From contig NZ_CP016428.1 of NCBI RefSeq assembly GCF_001693385.1, forward strand, positions 6,386,001 through 6,450,000: DNA of 64,000 nucleotides. The letters run 5' to 3'. This DNA comes from Bradyrhizobium icense. Lineage in GTDB: Bacteria > Pseudomonadota > Alphaproteobacteria > Rhizobiales > Xanthobacteraceae. Of this stretch, positions 56,196 through 64,000 are shown piece after piece (within the stretch, counting starts at the first letter, position 1; every line of letters starts with the position of its first letter). Made by a program: the position numbers and the translations under genes. Below the pieces are notes generated by a model. That model was not told the DNA's origin, did no database searches, and saw nothing but the letters and a program-made list of their open reading frames with translations.

Positions 56196-56645
56196 TTATT
56201 CGTTGGCCTCGGGCGGCAAAAAGTTCACTTCATGCTGCGCCGAGATCCGGACCACCTCTTCGGGGTCGGTCAGATTGTGAAGCTGGTCGAACAGCGCTTC
56301 GAGCTTCTGCATCGGCGACACCCAGAACAGCGCGCGGGCCGGCTTGTCTGATTTGTTGAAGTAGCCATGCGGGATGCCGCGCGGCATCCGAACCAGGTCG
56401 CCCGCCTTGGCCTGCACCCAGACGCCGTCGAGCTTGAGATCGAGAACGCCTTCCTGCACGAGGATAAATTCATCCTGCGTCGGGTGAACGTGCACCGGCA
56501 CGAATTGTCCGGGCTCGCTGTTGGTCTCGAAGGCAAAGGTTGAATCGGTCACAGCCTTGGGGAAGTAGACCTGACCGAGAATATTCCAGGTCTTGCCGCC
56601 ATAACCGGTGCCGTTCCTGGTGATGCCCTTTTCGAGTGCTGCCAT
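56196..56645 (-). CDS. Cupin-domain protein (copy 1)
   Basis: 149 residues. Single cupin barrel: PVHVHPTQDEF (two His and one Glu) and the later histidine in GIPHGYF are the usual metal ligands. Paralogous to the cupin at 60712-61167 (shared ILGQ-Y-PK-VT, GDLVR-P-G-PHG-FNKS and LFWVSP). May be a small dioxygenase or a ligand sensor; function unknown. It precedes the FMO-like gene. Confidence 0.85.
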   Translation of the reverse strand: MAALEKGITRNGTGYGGKTWNILGQVYFPKAVTDSTFAFETNSEPGQFVPVHVHPTQDEFILVQEGVLDLKLDGVWVQAKAGDLVRMPRGIPHGYFNKSDKPARALFWVSPMQKLEALFDQLHNLTDPEEVVRISAQHEVNFLPPEANE

Positions 56646-56959
56646 ATCGCCCTCCTCTGTCGCAGTTGATGCGGTTGCGATGTCCGCAAATAGTTCGCGC
56701 AGGCTGGATCGAGCCGAAGCCGCCGTCTAGCCGGAAAACGAATCCCGCTGGGTTCGCGAAAGATTTCACATTGCTGCGGCGCGGAATGATCGGGCGCAGT
56801 CATTCCGGGCTCGCGCTACGCACGCCCCGGAATAACGGTAACCGCGACTTTTGGCCGTTGCTCCTGCCTTCCGATCAGGCACAAGCGGCTACCAAATCGC
56901 CTTCCCAATCCGCGCGCCGGAAGATATTATAGGCTTCAAATAATGCGGAGGACCGGGCC
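56646..56959. other. 314-bp non-coding region between divergent cupin and AraC genes
   Basis: No ORF here looks real. It holds a REP-like palindrome, ATTCCGGG (56802-56809) with CCCGGAAT (56826-56833), and the shared 14-bp element at 56927-56940. Presumably it contains the promoters of both flanking genes. Confidence 0.6.
56927..56940. promoter_or_regulatory. Shared palindrome, AraC-gene promoter copy
   Basis: TTATA-GGCT-TCAAA lies 20 bp upstream of the AraC-type start, inside a wider ATTAT...ATAAT inverted repeat. Matches the elements before kynU and the CoA ligase at most positions. Confidence 0.5.
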
Positions 56960-57976
56960 GTGGCGACGGGCACCAGCATTGTCCGGCATGATCCCGCCGC
57001 CAGGCTAGCGGCGTTCAGCCGCGTTGCGACCGACAGCGTCGATGACGCCGCCGACGCGATTGGACGCATATTCTGCCCGCATGAGCTAAAGCCCGCCCGC
57101 ACTTCAACCGAATTTTTCGCGCTGCACAACAGCGCGGTCTTTGGCGGATTGTCCGTGAACTACGTCGCCTACGGCGGATCGGTATCAATCGACCCCGGCT
57201 GCCTCGAACGTTTCTTCCTGTTGCAAATTCCCGTGCACGGTTCAGCGCGGATCCAAACCGCCTCGCGCGACATCGCAACCGCTCCCGGCGCCAGCGCCTC
57301 GCTGTTGTCGCCGACGATCCCGACGCGAATGACCTGGCAGGGCAATTGCGCCCAGATCATTCTGCTGGTCGACCGTCGTCTGCTGGAACAACGGGCAGCG
57401 GCGCTGTCAGGACGGCCGACAGGCGCGGTCGAGTTCGAGCCCGCGGTCGATCTCTCCTCCGCAGCCGGCCGGGCGCTTCAGTCGCAGATTTTGGAGTTCG
57501 TCGATTTCGCCGAGCACCTCGGACCGCGAAGGCCGCTTTCGCCAATGGCCGCGGCCAACATGCGCGAGACGTTGTTGGGTGCTTTGCTCCACGGCCAGCA
57601 TCACAGCGCCAGCGAAGCCATCGAGCGATTTGGCGGCCGGGCCGAAGCGCTGCCGCAATCGTTGCGGCGGGCGCGCGAGTTCCTGTACGCACATGCGGAC
57701 GAGCCGCTCGATCTCGTGCAGCTTGCCGCGGCTGCAGGCACGGGTATCCGCGCGCTGCAGCTCGGCTTCCGACGGCATTTCGGTACGTCGATCTCCGAGA
57801 TGCTGCGCGACATTCGGCTCGCGCATCTCAATATCAGACTGGCCGCCGCCTCCCCCGATGAAAGCATCACCGATATCGCCTTCGAGCTTGGGTTTACCCA
57901 CCTCAGCCGAATGGCAAGCGCCTATCGCGCCAAGTTCGGCGAGACGCCGTCTGCGACCCGGCGCGGGATGAACTAG
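56960..57976 (+). CDS. AraC family transcriptional regulator
   Basis: 338 residues, GTG start at 56960. An N-terminal AraC-binding-like domain (RFFLLQIPVHGSARI near 89-103) is followed by the double helix-turn-helix (DLVQLAAAAGTGIRALQLGFRRHFG, then ESITDIAFELGFTHLSRM). The domain order resembles regulators of aromatic degradation genes (activators). Divergent from the cupin-FMO operon. The effector is unknown; anthranilate or its CoA ester is plausible. Confidence 0.9.
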   Translation: MATGTSIVRHDPAARLAAFSRVATDSVDDAADAIGRIFCPHELKPARTSTEFFALHNSAVFGGLSVNYVAYGGSVSIDPGCLERFFLLQIPVHGSARIQTASRDIATAPGASASLLSPTIPTRMTWQGNCAQIILLVDRRLLEQRAAALSGRPTGAVEFEPAVDLSSAAGRALQSQILEFVDFAEHLGPRRPLSPMAAANMRETLLGALLHGQHHSASEAIERFGGRAEALPQSLRRAREFLYAHADEPLDLVQLAAAAGTGIRALQLGFRRHFGTSISEMLRDIRLAHLNIRLAAASPDESITDIAFELGFTHLSRMASAYRAKFGETPSATRRGMN

Positions 57977-58785
57977 CGCCCGGCGAGCTGCTTCAACCGC
58001 AGCGTCATCGGCGAATTGGGATCGGCCAGCGGCGCGATGACGGTAAAATGGTTGGCGTCGGGAATCGTCGCAAATCGCGTCGCGATGCCGGCGGCGCCCC
58101 AGGCGTCGACAATGGTGCGGCTTTGCCGGAGATACTCGGCGCTTTCATTGCCGCCGACCACCGCGTCCAGCGCGCCGCGCATCGGCAATTTCCAGAACAA
58201 GGGGCTCACCCCCTTCGCAGAGGCATCGTCGAGCTTCAAGGCCGTGTTGATGGATGTCTCGACCAGCGGACGAAGGTCAAACAGGCCTGAAATAGCGTAG
58301 GCGGCGGTTACAAGATTCTCCGGCAGCGAGGCATCGAATGCGCGCCAGTCGGTCGCCAGCATGCAGGCCGCGAGATGGCCGCCCGCCGAATGTCCGCTGA
58401 CCACGAGCGGCCGTCCGAGCTTTGCCAGTTCCCGCGCCGCCGTCCGCATTTCGCCGATGATTTCGCCGACGGAAACCGCGGGACACAGATCGTAGCTCGG
58501 CAGGGCGACATCAACGCCATGGGCATTCAATCCCGCAGCCAAGTGGCTGAACGACGAACCATCGAGCGCCTGCCAGTAGCCGCCATGAATGAAGACGACG
58601 ATCGGACCCGTGCCATCGCCGGCAAACAGATCGATCCGGTTGCGTTCGCCCGGACCGTAAGCAATCGCCTTGAGACGCTCGCGATGCGCCTCGCGATAGG
58701 CCGCCGCATCGCGCGACCAGCCGGCCATGATCGCCGGGTGTTCCGGCACCCGCGCGCGATTATTGTATTCGGCCTCGTAGTCCAC
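57973..58785 (-). CDS. Alpha/beta hydrolase, kynurenine formamidase-like (copy 2)
   Basis: 270 residues from a GTG at 58785 with GAGG six bases upstream (family start MDYEAEYNNRARVPEHP); a TTG at 58797 is possible. Motifs HGGYW, GHSAGGH and PDANHF give the oxyanion hole, nucleophile Ser and His. Related to the hydrolase at 49246-50079 (shared LPSY-LCPAV, RI/VSGEI-like and GHSAGGHL segments) but clearly diverged. It overlaps or abuts the MarR stop, so both are co-transcribed. Probably esterase/amidase on an aryl amide or formamide. Confidence 0.82.
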   Translation of the reverse strand: MDYEAEYNNRARVPEHPAIMAGWSRDAAAYREAHRERLKAIAYGPGERNRIDLFAGDGTGPIVVFIHGGYWQALDGSSFSHLAAGLNAHGVDVALPSYDLCPAVSVGEIIGEMRTAARELAKLGRPLVVSGHSAGGHLAACMLATDWRAFDASLPENLVTAAYAISGLFDLRPLVETSINTALKLDDASAKGVSPLFWKLPMRGALDAVVGGNESAEYLRQSRTIVDAWGAAGIATRFATIPDANHFTVIAPLADPNSPMTLRLKQLAGR

Positions 58786-58793
58786 ATCCGCCC

Positions 58794-59306
58794 TCAACGG
58801 ATCACCCTTCCCGTGCCGCCCCGCGCCTTCGCGGATTTCTGTGCCGAAGCCTTGGTCTTGGCCAAGAGGCGCATCAGCTCGCGGACGTCCTTCGGCGTCA
58901 GGTCTCCAAAAATATCGGCGATCCATAATTCGTGCTCCGCCGCCATCTTGCGGAATTCGGTGCGGCCCGCCTTGGTCAGGCGGATCACCTGCACGCGGCG
59001 GTCGACCTCCGAGGTGCGGCGATCGAGATGCCCGGATTCGACCAGGCGCTCGACCAGGCCAGTGACGTTGCCGTTCGAAACCATCATCCGCTTGGAAACA
59101 TCGGACAGCGTCATGCCCTCCGGCACCTTGTCGAGCTGAGCCATCAAGTCGAACCGCGGCAGCGTGACGTCGAAGCGCTCGCGCAAGCGGCTGCGCACCT
59201 CGCCCTCGATCAGGGTCGTGCAGGTCAGGAGGCGAAGCCACAGCCTGAGTTCGTCGCCATGATGCTCCGGGAGCTCGACGGCCTTGGTCTCTGAATCGAG
59301 AGTCAT
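58794..59306 (-). CDS. MarR family transcriptional regulator
   Basis: 170 residues. Winged helix-turn-helix: MTLSDVSKRMMVSNGNVTGLVERL and a wing DRRTSEVDRRVQVIRLT, the MarR core. Start at ATG 59306 has no clear ribosome site. Divergent from the branched-chain-type binding protein and directly ahead of the formamidase-like hydrolase. It is the best candidate to bind the shared palindromic element. Confidence 0.9.
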   Translation of the reverse strand: MTLDSETKAVELPEHHGDELRLWLRLLTCTTLIEGEVRSRLRERFDVTLPRFDLMAQLDKVPEGMTLSDVSKRMMVSNGNVTGLVERLVESGHLDRRTSEVDRRVQVIRLTKAGRTEFRKMAAEHELWIADIFGDLTPKDVRELMRLLAKTKASAQKSAKARGGTGRVIR

Positions 59307-59385
59307 GATGTAAATCTTGTCCGGCTTCGGCGTTCGTAGATCCGAACAGACCGCAGCTCGGGATCATTGTCCAGATTTCTTTAAG

Positions 59386-59399
59386 TTTCAAGCAATTGG
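59386..59399. promoter_or_regulatory. Shared palindrome, weaker copy between marR and binding-protein gene
   Basis: Read on the minus strand this is CCAAT-TGCT-TGAAA; one half matches the element well, the other poorly. It is 80 bp from the MarR start. No other clear site is visible in this 213-bp gap. Confidence 0.35.
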
Positions 59400-59519
59400 C
59401 GCATGGCTTGCATGGATCTGTTGTGCTTGCAGGTGCAGTCATCGTCAGAATAAGCTGCATAGTCGAGCAATTGGTGTGGCGTGGACGCCGGCCGCACAGC
59501 GGCCGAACGGAGAACAATC

Positions 59520-60692
59520 ATGAAGCAGTCGCTGAAGCTGACTGGACTTGTCGTCGTGCTGGGTATTGCCGCGGGGCCGGCCATGGCGCAGGAGAAGATC
59601 AAGATCGGCGTCATCACGACCTTGTCCGGTCCGGCGGCCGTACTCGGCCAGCAATCCCGCGATGGCTTCCAGCTCGCGGTCAAGGAGCTTGGCGGCAAGA
59701 TGGCCGGCAAGGACGTCGAGGTCGTCGTCGTCGACGACGAACTCAAGCCGGATGGCGCCGTGACCAAGGCCAAGGGCCTGCTCGAGCGCGAGAAGGTCGA
59801 CTTCGTGGTCGGACCGATCTTCTCCAACATCCTGCAAGCCATTCACCGGCCGGTCACCGGGAACAAGACATTCCTGATCAGCCCGAATGCAGGGCCTTCG
59901 AGCTATGCCGGCAAGGAGTGCAGCCCGTTCTTCTATGTGACCTCCTACCAGAACGACCAGGTTTTCGAAGTTCTCGGCAAGGTCGCGCAGGATCGTGGCT
60001 ACAAGCGCCTCTACGTGCTGGTGCCGAACTATCAGGCGGGCAAGGATTCGGCGGCCGGTTTCAAGCTCGACTACAAGGGCGAGATCGTCGAGGAGAGCTA
60101 TACCCCGCTCGGCACGCTGGACTTCCAGGTCGAACTGACCAAGATCGCCAACTCCAAGCCGGATGCGCTGTTCACCTTCATGCCCGGCGGCATGGGCGTC
60201 GGCCTCGTCAAGCAGTACCGGCAGGCCGGCCTTGCCGAGAAGATTCCGGTGCTGTCGGCGTTCACGGTCGACGAATCGACTCTGCCGGCGCAGCAGGATG
60301 CCGCCGTCGGCATGTTCGGCGGCGCCAACTGGGCGCCCAACATGGACAATCCCCAAAACAGGAAATTCGTCGCCGCCTACGAGGCCGCCTATAACAGCGT
60401 GCCCGGCACCTATGCCATGCAAGGCTATGATACGGCCATGCTGATCGACAGCGCGGTGAAGGCGGTGAAGGGCGATCTGAAGAACAAGGAGGCCGTGTCG
60501 GCCGCGCTGAAGAAGGCCGAGTTCACTTCGCTGCGCGGCGACTTCAAGTTCAACGTCAACGGCTATCCGATCCAGAATTTCTATCTGACCAAGGTGGCGA
60601 AACGGCCCGACGGCAAGTTCCAGACCGAGATCGTCGAGAAGGTGTTTTCGAACTACGGCGACCGCTACGCCAAGGACTGCGTGGCCAAATAA
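59520..60692 (+). CDS. Branched-chain-amino-acid-type ABC transporter substrate-binding protein
   Basis: 390 residues with a Sec signal ending near GPAMAQ. Family of LivJ-like periplasmic proteins: IGVITTLSGPAAVLGQQSRDGFQLAVKELG and GPIFSNILQAI are typical. Many members in rhizobia bind aromatic acids or amides. No permease or ATPase genes follow within the window; they may be elsewhere. Followed at 19 bp by a cupin gene, so likely linked to the anthranilate pathway. Confidence 0.9.
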   Translation: MKQSLKLTGLVVVLGIAAGPAMAQEKIKIGVITTLSGPAAVLGQQSRDGFQLAVKELGGKMAGKDVEVVVVDDELKPDGAVTKAKGLLEREKVDFVVGPIFSNILQAIHRPVTGNKTFLISPNAGPSSYAGKECSPFFYVTSYQNDQVFEVLGKVAQDRGYKRLYVLVPNYQAGKDSAAGFKLDYKGEIVEESYTPLGTLDFQVELTKIANSKPDALFTFMPGGMGVGLVKQYRQAGLAEKIPVLSAFTVDESTLPAQQDAAVGMFGGANWAPNMDNPQNRKFVAAYEAAYNSVPGTYAMQGYDTAMLIDSAVKAVKGDLKNKEAVSAALKKAEFTSLRGDFKFNVNGYPIQNFYLTKVAKRPDGKFQTEIVEKVFSNYGDRYAKDCVAK

Positions 60693-60711
60693 CAGGAGAG
60701 GGAGCGATACC

Positions 60712-61167
60712 ATGAAGACTGAAATCGCCGGCATCACCCGCGCCAACGAGGGCATCCAGGGAATCTCCTGGAGCATCCTCGGCCAGACCTACGTGCCGAA
60801 GAACGTCACCGAGCATTCCTTCTCCTGGCATGCGACGTTGCCGCCCGAGACCTTCGTGCCGCCGCACATCCATCCCGATCAGGACGAGTATCTCTACATC
60901 CTGGAAGGCCAGCTCGACTTCTTGCTCGACAGCGCCGAGATGCAGGCCTCCCCCGGCGATCTGGTGCGGCTGCCGATGGGCAAGCCGCACGGTATCTTCA
61001 ACAAGTCGGGCCGCACCGCGAAGACGCTATTCTGGGTGTCGCCGACGCGGCGGCTCTACGACCTGTTCTGGGCGATCCACAACATGAAAGAGCAGAAGCC
61101 GGACGCGGTGGTGGCGCTGGCGGCCGAGCACAACATCCACTTCCTGCCGCCGCCTCCGGGGGCTTGA
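60712..61167 (+). CDS. Cupin-domain protein (copy 2)
   Basis: 151 residues, GGAGAGGGAG upstream. Cupin ligands PPHIHPDQDEY and GKPHGIF. Paralog of copy 1 (56196-56645); both keep GDLVRLP/GDLVRMP, NKSG/NKSD and LFWVSP. The protein is probably an aromatic-pathway dioxygenase or isomerase-like helper. Its stop nearly abuts the convergent FAD monooxygenase gene (1-bp gap). Confidence 0.85.
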   Translation: MKTEIAGITRANEGIQGISWSILGQTYVPKNVTEHSFSWHATLPPETFVPPHIHPDQDEYLYILEGQLDFLLDSAEMQASPGDLVRLPMGKPHGIFNKSGRTAKTLFWVSPTRRLYDLFWAIHNMKEQKPDAVVALAAEHNIHFLPPPPGA

Positions 61168-61168
61168 G

Positions 61169-62422
61169 TTACGCCCGCACCGCCGCGAGCCCAACCTGCG
61201 GCGGGGCGAAGCCGGCCTTGGACGCATAGCCGCGCACGATGGCCTCGCGCTGGGCGTGGCTCAGCACTTTTTCGATGTCGGTAAAGCCGTCCGGCGCCAG
61301 TTGCTCGACGGCGTCGATCACGCCCTCGGGACCGCCGCGGCGGTTCGCGCGCACGATCTCCGCCGTCATCGGCAGGCGCTTCTTCTCATAGGCGACCAGC
61401 GCCTGGCGCGGATGCTCAGCGCGCGCCAGTTCATCAGCGAGCGCCCGCGCGTCAAGGATTGCCTGCGAGGCTCCATTCGATCCGACTGGATACATCGGAT
61501 GCGCGGCGTCGCCGAGCAGCGTGACGCGTCCCCAGGTCCAGTACGGCAGCGGATCGCGGTCGCAGCACGGATATTCGTAGAATTCCGGAGTCGCCGAAAT
61601 CAGGCTGCGCACGTCGACATACGGCACCTTGAACCGCTCGACATGCGGCATCAGCTCCTCGCGCTTACCCGGCCGCGACCAGTCCTCGCGGCGCGGCGGC
61701 GGCGAATTGCCGTCGCCGATCTTCACCAGCACCGCCCAGTTGGTCAGCCGGCTTGATGGACTCGAGCCTTCCGCAATCGGATACACCACGACCTTGGCAT
61801 TCAGCCCGCCGGCCACGATCATCGAGCGGCCGGTCAGGAATGCTGGCCAGTCGCGCGCGCCGCGCCACAGCATTAGGCCGTTCCAGCACGGCGGCCCCTC
61901 GTCGGGAAACAACATCTCGCGCACGCGCGAATGAATGCCGTCGGCGCCGACCAAAATATCGCCGCGCGCGGTTTTGACATGGGCGCCGGTGCGGTCGAAG
62001 AAGTGCGCGACCACGCCGCCCTCGTGCTGCGCGAAGGCGCCGAGACGGCAACCGGTGTGGATCGCCTCGGCCCCGAGCCGTTCCTCGACGGCACGATGGA
62101 TGACGCTTTGCAGGCGGCCGCGATGGACCGAAAATTGCGGCACGTCATGTCCGGCATCGAGGCCGCGCGGCTCACGCCAGACTTCCTGGCCGTGGCGGCT
62201 CAGATAGTATAATTGATCGGTGCGAACAGCGGCAGCATCGAGCCGGTCCAACAGGCCGAGGCCAGTCAATTCCCTGATCGCATGCGGCAGCGTGTTGATG
62301 CCGACGCCAAGCTCGCGGATCGCATCGGACTGCTCGAACAATTCGCAATCGATGCCGCGGGCGCGCAGCATCAGCGCGGTGGTAAGGCCTCCGATGCCGC
62401 CTCCGACGATGATCGCTTTCAT
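61169..62422 (-). CDS. FAD-dependent monooxygenase (salicylate hydroxylase/UbiH type)
   Basis: 417 residues, class A flavoprotein hydroxylase. GGGIGG near residues 8-13, the DG motif LVGADGIHSRVRE, and GDAAHPMYPVGSNGASQAI (FAD ribityl motif) are all present. Lies 77 bp downstream of the 2-aminobenzoyl-CoA oxygenase-like gene on the same strand, so they may form one operon; a stem-loop between them may reduce read-through. The aromatic substrate is not known. Confidence 0.88.
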   Translation of the reverse strand: MKAIIVGGGIGGLTTALMLRARGIDCELFEQSDAIRELGVGINTLPHAIRELTGLGLLDRLDAAAVRTDQLYYLSRHGQEVWREPRGLDAGHDVPQFSVHRGRLQSVIHRAVEERLGAEAIHTGCRLGAFAQHEGGVVAHFFDRTGAHVKTARGDILVGADGIHSRVREMLFPDEGPPCWNGLMLWRGARDWPAFLTGRSMIVAGGLNAKVVVYPIAEGSSPSSRLTNWAVLVKIGDGNSPPPRREDWSRPGKREELMPHVERFKVPYVDVRSLISATPEFYEYPCCDRDPLPYWTWGRVTLLGDAAHPMYPVGSNGASQAILDARALADELARAEHPRQALVAYEKKRLPMTAEIVRANRRGGPEGVIDAVEQLAPDGFTDIEKVLSHAQREAIVRGYASKAGFAPPQVGLAAVRA

Positions 62423-62454
62423 GCGCGTAACTCCACTCTATTCTTCGACCTCTC

Positions 62455-62470
62455 CCCCGCTGGCGCGGGG
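62455..62470 (-). terminator. Short GC hairpin between oxygenase genes
   Basis: CCCCGC (62455-62460) pairs with GCGGGG (62465-62470) around TGGC. The sequence type also resembles common Bradyrhizobium intergenic repeats. It could attenuate transcription leaving the upstream gene. Confidence 0.4.
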
Positions 62471-62499
62471 CGAGGGGGCGATAGAGCCTGCCATCCGGC

Positions 62500-64000
62500 C
62501 TATTCGGCCGCAAGCGGCTTTGTCGCCTCGGCTTTCAGCTCGGCCCGGGTTTTCGGTTTAGCCTTAACCTTGAGGTCCTCGAAATCCTGCCGGTCACGCA
62601 CGCTGTTGCGGAAAATTTGTTCCTTGCCGGGCAGATATTGCGGCGGACAGGCAATGTCCGCGCCATACCAGGCCGCCGCCCGCATCGTGAAGGACGGATC
62701 GACCAGATGCGGCCGGGCGAGCGCGACGAGATCGGCGCGGCCGGCGGCCAAAATCGTGTTGACCTGATCCGCGGTCGTGATGTTCCCGACGCACATGGTC
62801 GCCACCCGGGCTTCGTTGCGGACCTGATCGGAGAACGGCGTCTGGAACATGCGGCCGTAAATAGGCTGTGCGTCGCGCACGGTCTGGCCCGTGGAAACGT
62901 CGACCAGATCGACGCCGGCTTCGCCGAACGCGCGCGCGACTGCGACCGCGTCATCGCCGGTGATGCCGCCGGCTGCCCAGTCGGTCGCGGAGATGCGCAC
63001 CGACATCGGCTTGCGCGCCGGCCACGCCGCGCGCATCGCCTCGAACACTTCGAGCGGATAGCGCAGCCGGTTGGCGAGCGTGCCGCCATACTCGTCGGTG
63101 CGCTGGTTGGTCAACGGCGAGATGAAACTCGCCAGCAGATAGCCGTGGGCGCAGTGCATCTCCAGCATGTCGAAGCCGCAGGCCACGCCGCGCAAGGTGG
63201 CCGCCACGAACTCGGCCTTGACGCGGTCCATCGCGGCGCGATCCATTTCGCGCGGCACCTGGCTGTCGGGGAAGTAGGGCAACGGCGACGCGGAAATCGT
63301 ATCCCAGCCGCCCGCCTCCAGCGGCCGGTCCATGCCTTCCCACATCAATTTGGTCGCGCCCTTGCGGCCGGCGTGACCGAGCTGCACGCAAATCTTGGCG
63401 GCCGAATTGGCGTGGACGAAATCGACGATGCGCGTCCAGGCGGCCTGCTGCTCGTCGTTCCACAGACCGGTGCAGCCGGGCGTGATGCGGGCGTCGCGGC
63501 CGACGCAGGTCATCTCCGTGAAAATAAGTCCCGCGCCGCCGATCGCGCGCGAGCCATAATGCACCAGATGGAAATCGCCGGGCACGCCCTCCTTCGCCGA
63601 GTACATGCACATCGGCGACACCACCGCGCGGTTCCTCACTTCCATCTCGCGCAGCCTGAGCGGCTGGAACATCGGCGCCGCTGGCTTGTCGAGGTCGACA
63701 TCGAACCCTTTGGCGCGGACCTGCTTGGCAAACGCCTTGTCGACCTCGCGGACGAATTCCGGCGCGCGCAGCGTGAGGTTATCGTAGGTGATGGCCTTGG
63801 CGCGGGTCATGACGCCGAAGGCGAACTGCACGGGATCGAAATCCCAGAAGCGGTCGACGTGCTCGAACCAGACCAGCGACACGTCGGCGGCATGCTGGGT
63901 CTTCTCGACCTCCTCGCGCCGTCCCTGCTCGTAGGTCTGCAACGCGGCGTCGACGGTCGGCGCCTGCGCCATGGCGTCGGCGAGCGCAATCGCGTCTTCC
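62500..64000 (-). CDS. 2-aminobenzoyl-CoA/salicylyl-CoA 5-hydroxylase-reductase, bifunctional (5' partial)
   Basis: The frame is open to the right edge, so the N-terminus lies outside; an ATG at 63972 is internal. The visible N-terminal part ([44 protein letters not shown]) is the end of a flavoprotein monooxygenase domain. It is joined to an old-yellow-enzyme-type FMN domain: [33 protein letters not shown] and QRTDEYGG. This fusion is characteristic of 2-aminobenzoyl-CoA monooxygenase/reductase and salicylyl-CoA 5-hydroxylase. With kynU and the CoA ligase it completes the known aerobic CoA route for anthranilate. Substrate preference is inferred from context. Confidence 0.87.
   Translation of the reverse strand, partial: EDAIALADAMAQAPTVDAALQTYEQGRREEVEKTQHAADVSLVWFEHVDRFWDFDPVQFAFGVMTRAKAITYDNLTLRAPEFVREVDKAFAKQVRAKGFDVDLDKPAAPMFQPLRLREMEVRNRAVVSPMCMYSAKEGVPGDFHLVHYGSRAIGGAGLIFTEMTCVGRDARITPGCTGLWNDEQQAAWTRIVDFVHANSAAKICVQLGHAGRKGATKLMWEGMDRPLEAGGWDTISASPLPYFPDSQVPREMDRAAMDRVKAEFVAATLRGVACGFDMLEMHCAHGYLLASFISPLTNQRTDEYGGTLANRLRYPLEVFEAMRAAWPARKPMSVRISATDWAAGGITGDDAVAVARAFGEAGVDLVDVSTGQTVRDAQPIYGRMFQTPFSDQVRNEARVATMCVGNITTADQVNTILAAGRADLVALARPHLVDPSFTMRAAAWYGADIACPPQYLPGKEQIFRNSVRDRQDFEDLKVKAKPKTRAELKAEATKPLAAE

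Noticed and set aside
57973..59517. A 514-residue leftward open frame covering hydrolase and MarR region
   Set aside because: Only the part below 58785 matches the hydrolase family; the rest is the antisense-free shadow frame of the MarR gene.
1..64000. Mobile element, prophage, CRISPR, tRNA or rRNA genes
   Set aside because: No transposase, integrase, regularly spaced repeats or RNA-gene signatures were seen on either strand.

Overview
The window is high-GC, densely packed alphaproteobacterial DNA. It most resembles Bradyrhizobium or a close relative (Nitrobacteraceae). This rests on the gene families, the many solute transporters with short ATGA overlaps, and REP-like palindromes of the type common in those genomes. 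I see no rRNA, tRNA, phage, transposase or CRISPR. The layout is chromosomal 'catabolic archipelago': small operons, each with its own transporter and regulator.

Layout. 1-3.2 kb: tail of a dipeptide/oligopeptide ABC importer (two permeases and a fused double ATPase). 3.2-8.2 kb: DAO-type FAD oxidoreductase, glyoxalase-like protein, TetR regulator, and a fatty-acid-desaturase/alpha-beta-hydrolase operon behind a perfect inverted repeat. 8.2-10.7 kb: NCS2 permease with a biuret-hydrolase-like cysteine hydrolase. 10.9-12.3 kb: an orphan gene broken by two apparent 1-nt deletions. 12.4-15.1 kb: ureide operon (DUF3830, PuuE allantoinase, AllC-type amidohydrolase). 15.2-17.3 kb: MscS channel and AroE-like dehydrogenase. 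17.3-21.3 kb: sugar-type ABC importer without an ATPase gene, with a divergent FadR/GntR regulator. 21.4-24.1 kb: flavin monooxygenase, quinone oxidoreductase, DUF2889 protein. 24.4-33.1 kb: a hydrogenase-4/formate-hydrogenlyase-like membrane complex (HyfB, C, E, F, G, I), bracketed by two paralogous small XRE regulators. 33.3-41.4 kb: methyltransferase-like gene and a complete peptide ABC importer with two tandem binding proteins. 41.4-49.2 kb: hexuronate/mannonate catabolism (UxuA, UxuB-like, idonate-dehydrogenase-like, TRAP transporter, UxuR-like regulator). 49.2-64 kb: tryptophan/kynurenine to anthranilate to 2-aminobenzoyl-CoA catabolism.

How genes work together. In the last block, tryptophan 2,3-dioxygenase, a formamidase-like hydrolase and kynureninase would yield anthranilate. 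A 2-aminobenzoate-CoA-ligase-like enzyme would activate it, and the two-domain monooxygenase/reductase entering at the right edge would dearomatise it. Cupins, a RidA protein, MarR and AraC regulators and a branched-chain-type binding protein accompany them. A 14-bp palindromic element (TTTTA-NGCT-TNAAA type) appears in three promoter regions of this block, with a weaker copy in a fourth, suggesting one regulon.

The most unusual system is the hyf-like complex. Its large subunit lacks the N-terminal NiFe-ligating cysteine pair, while the small subunit keeps its four iron-sulfur cysteines. It is therefore probably not a hydrogenase but a proton- or sodium-coupled redox complex of unknown substrate.
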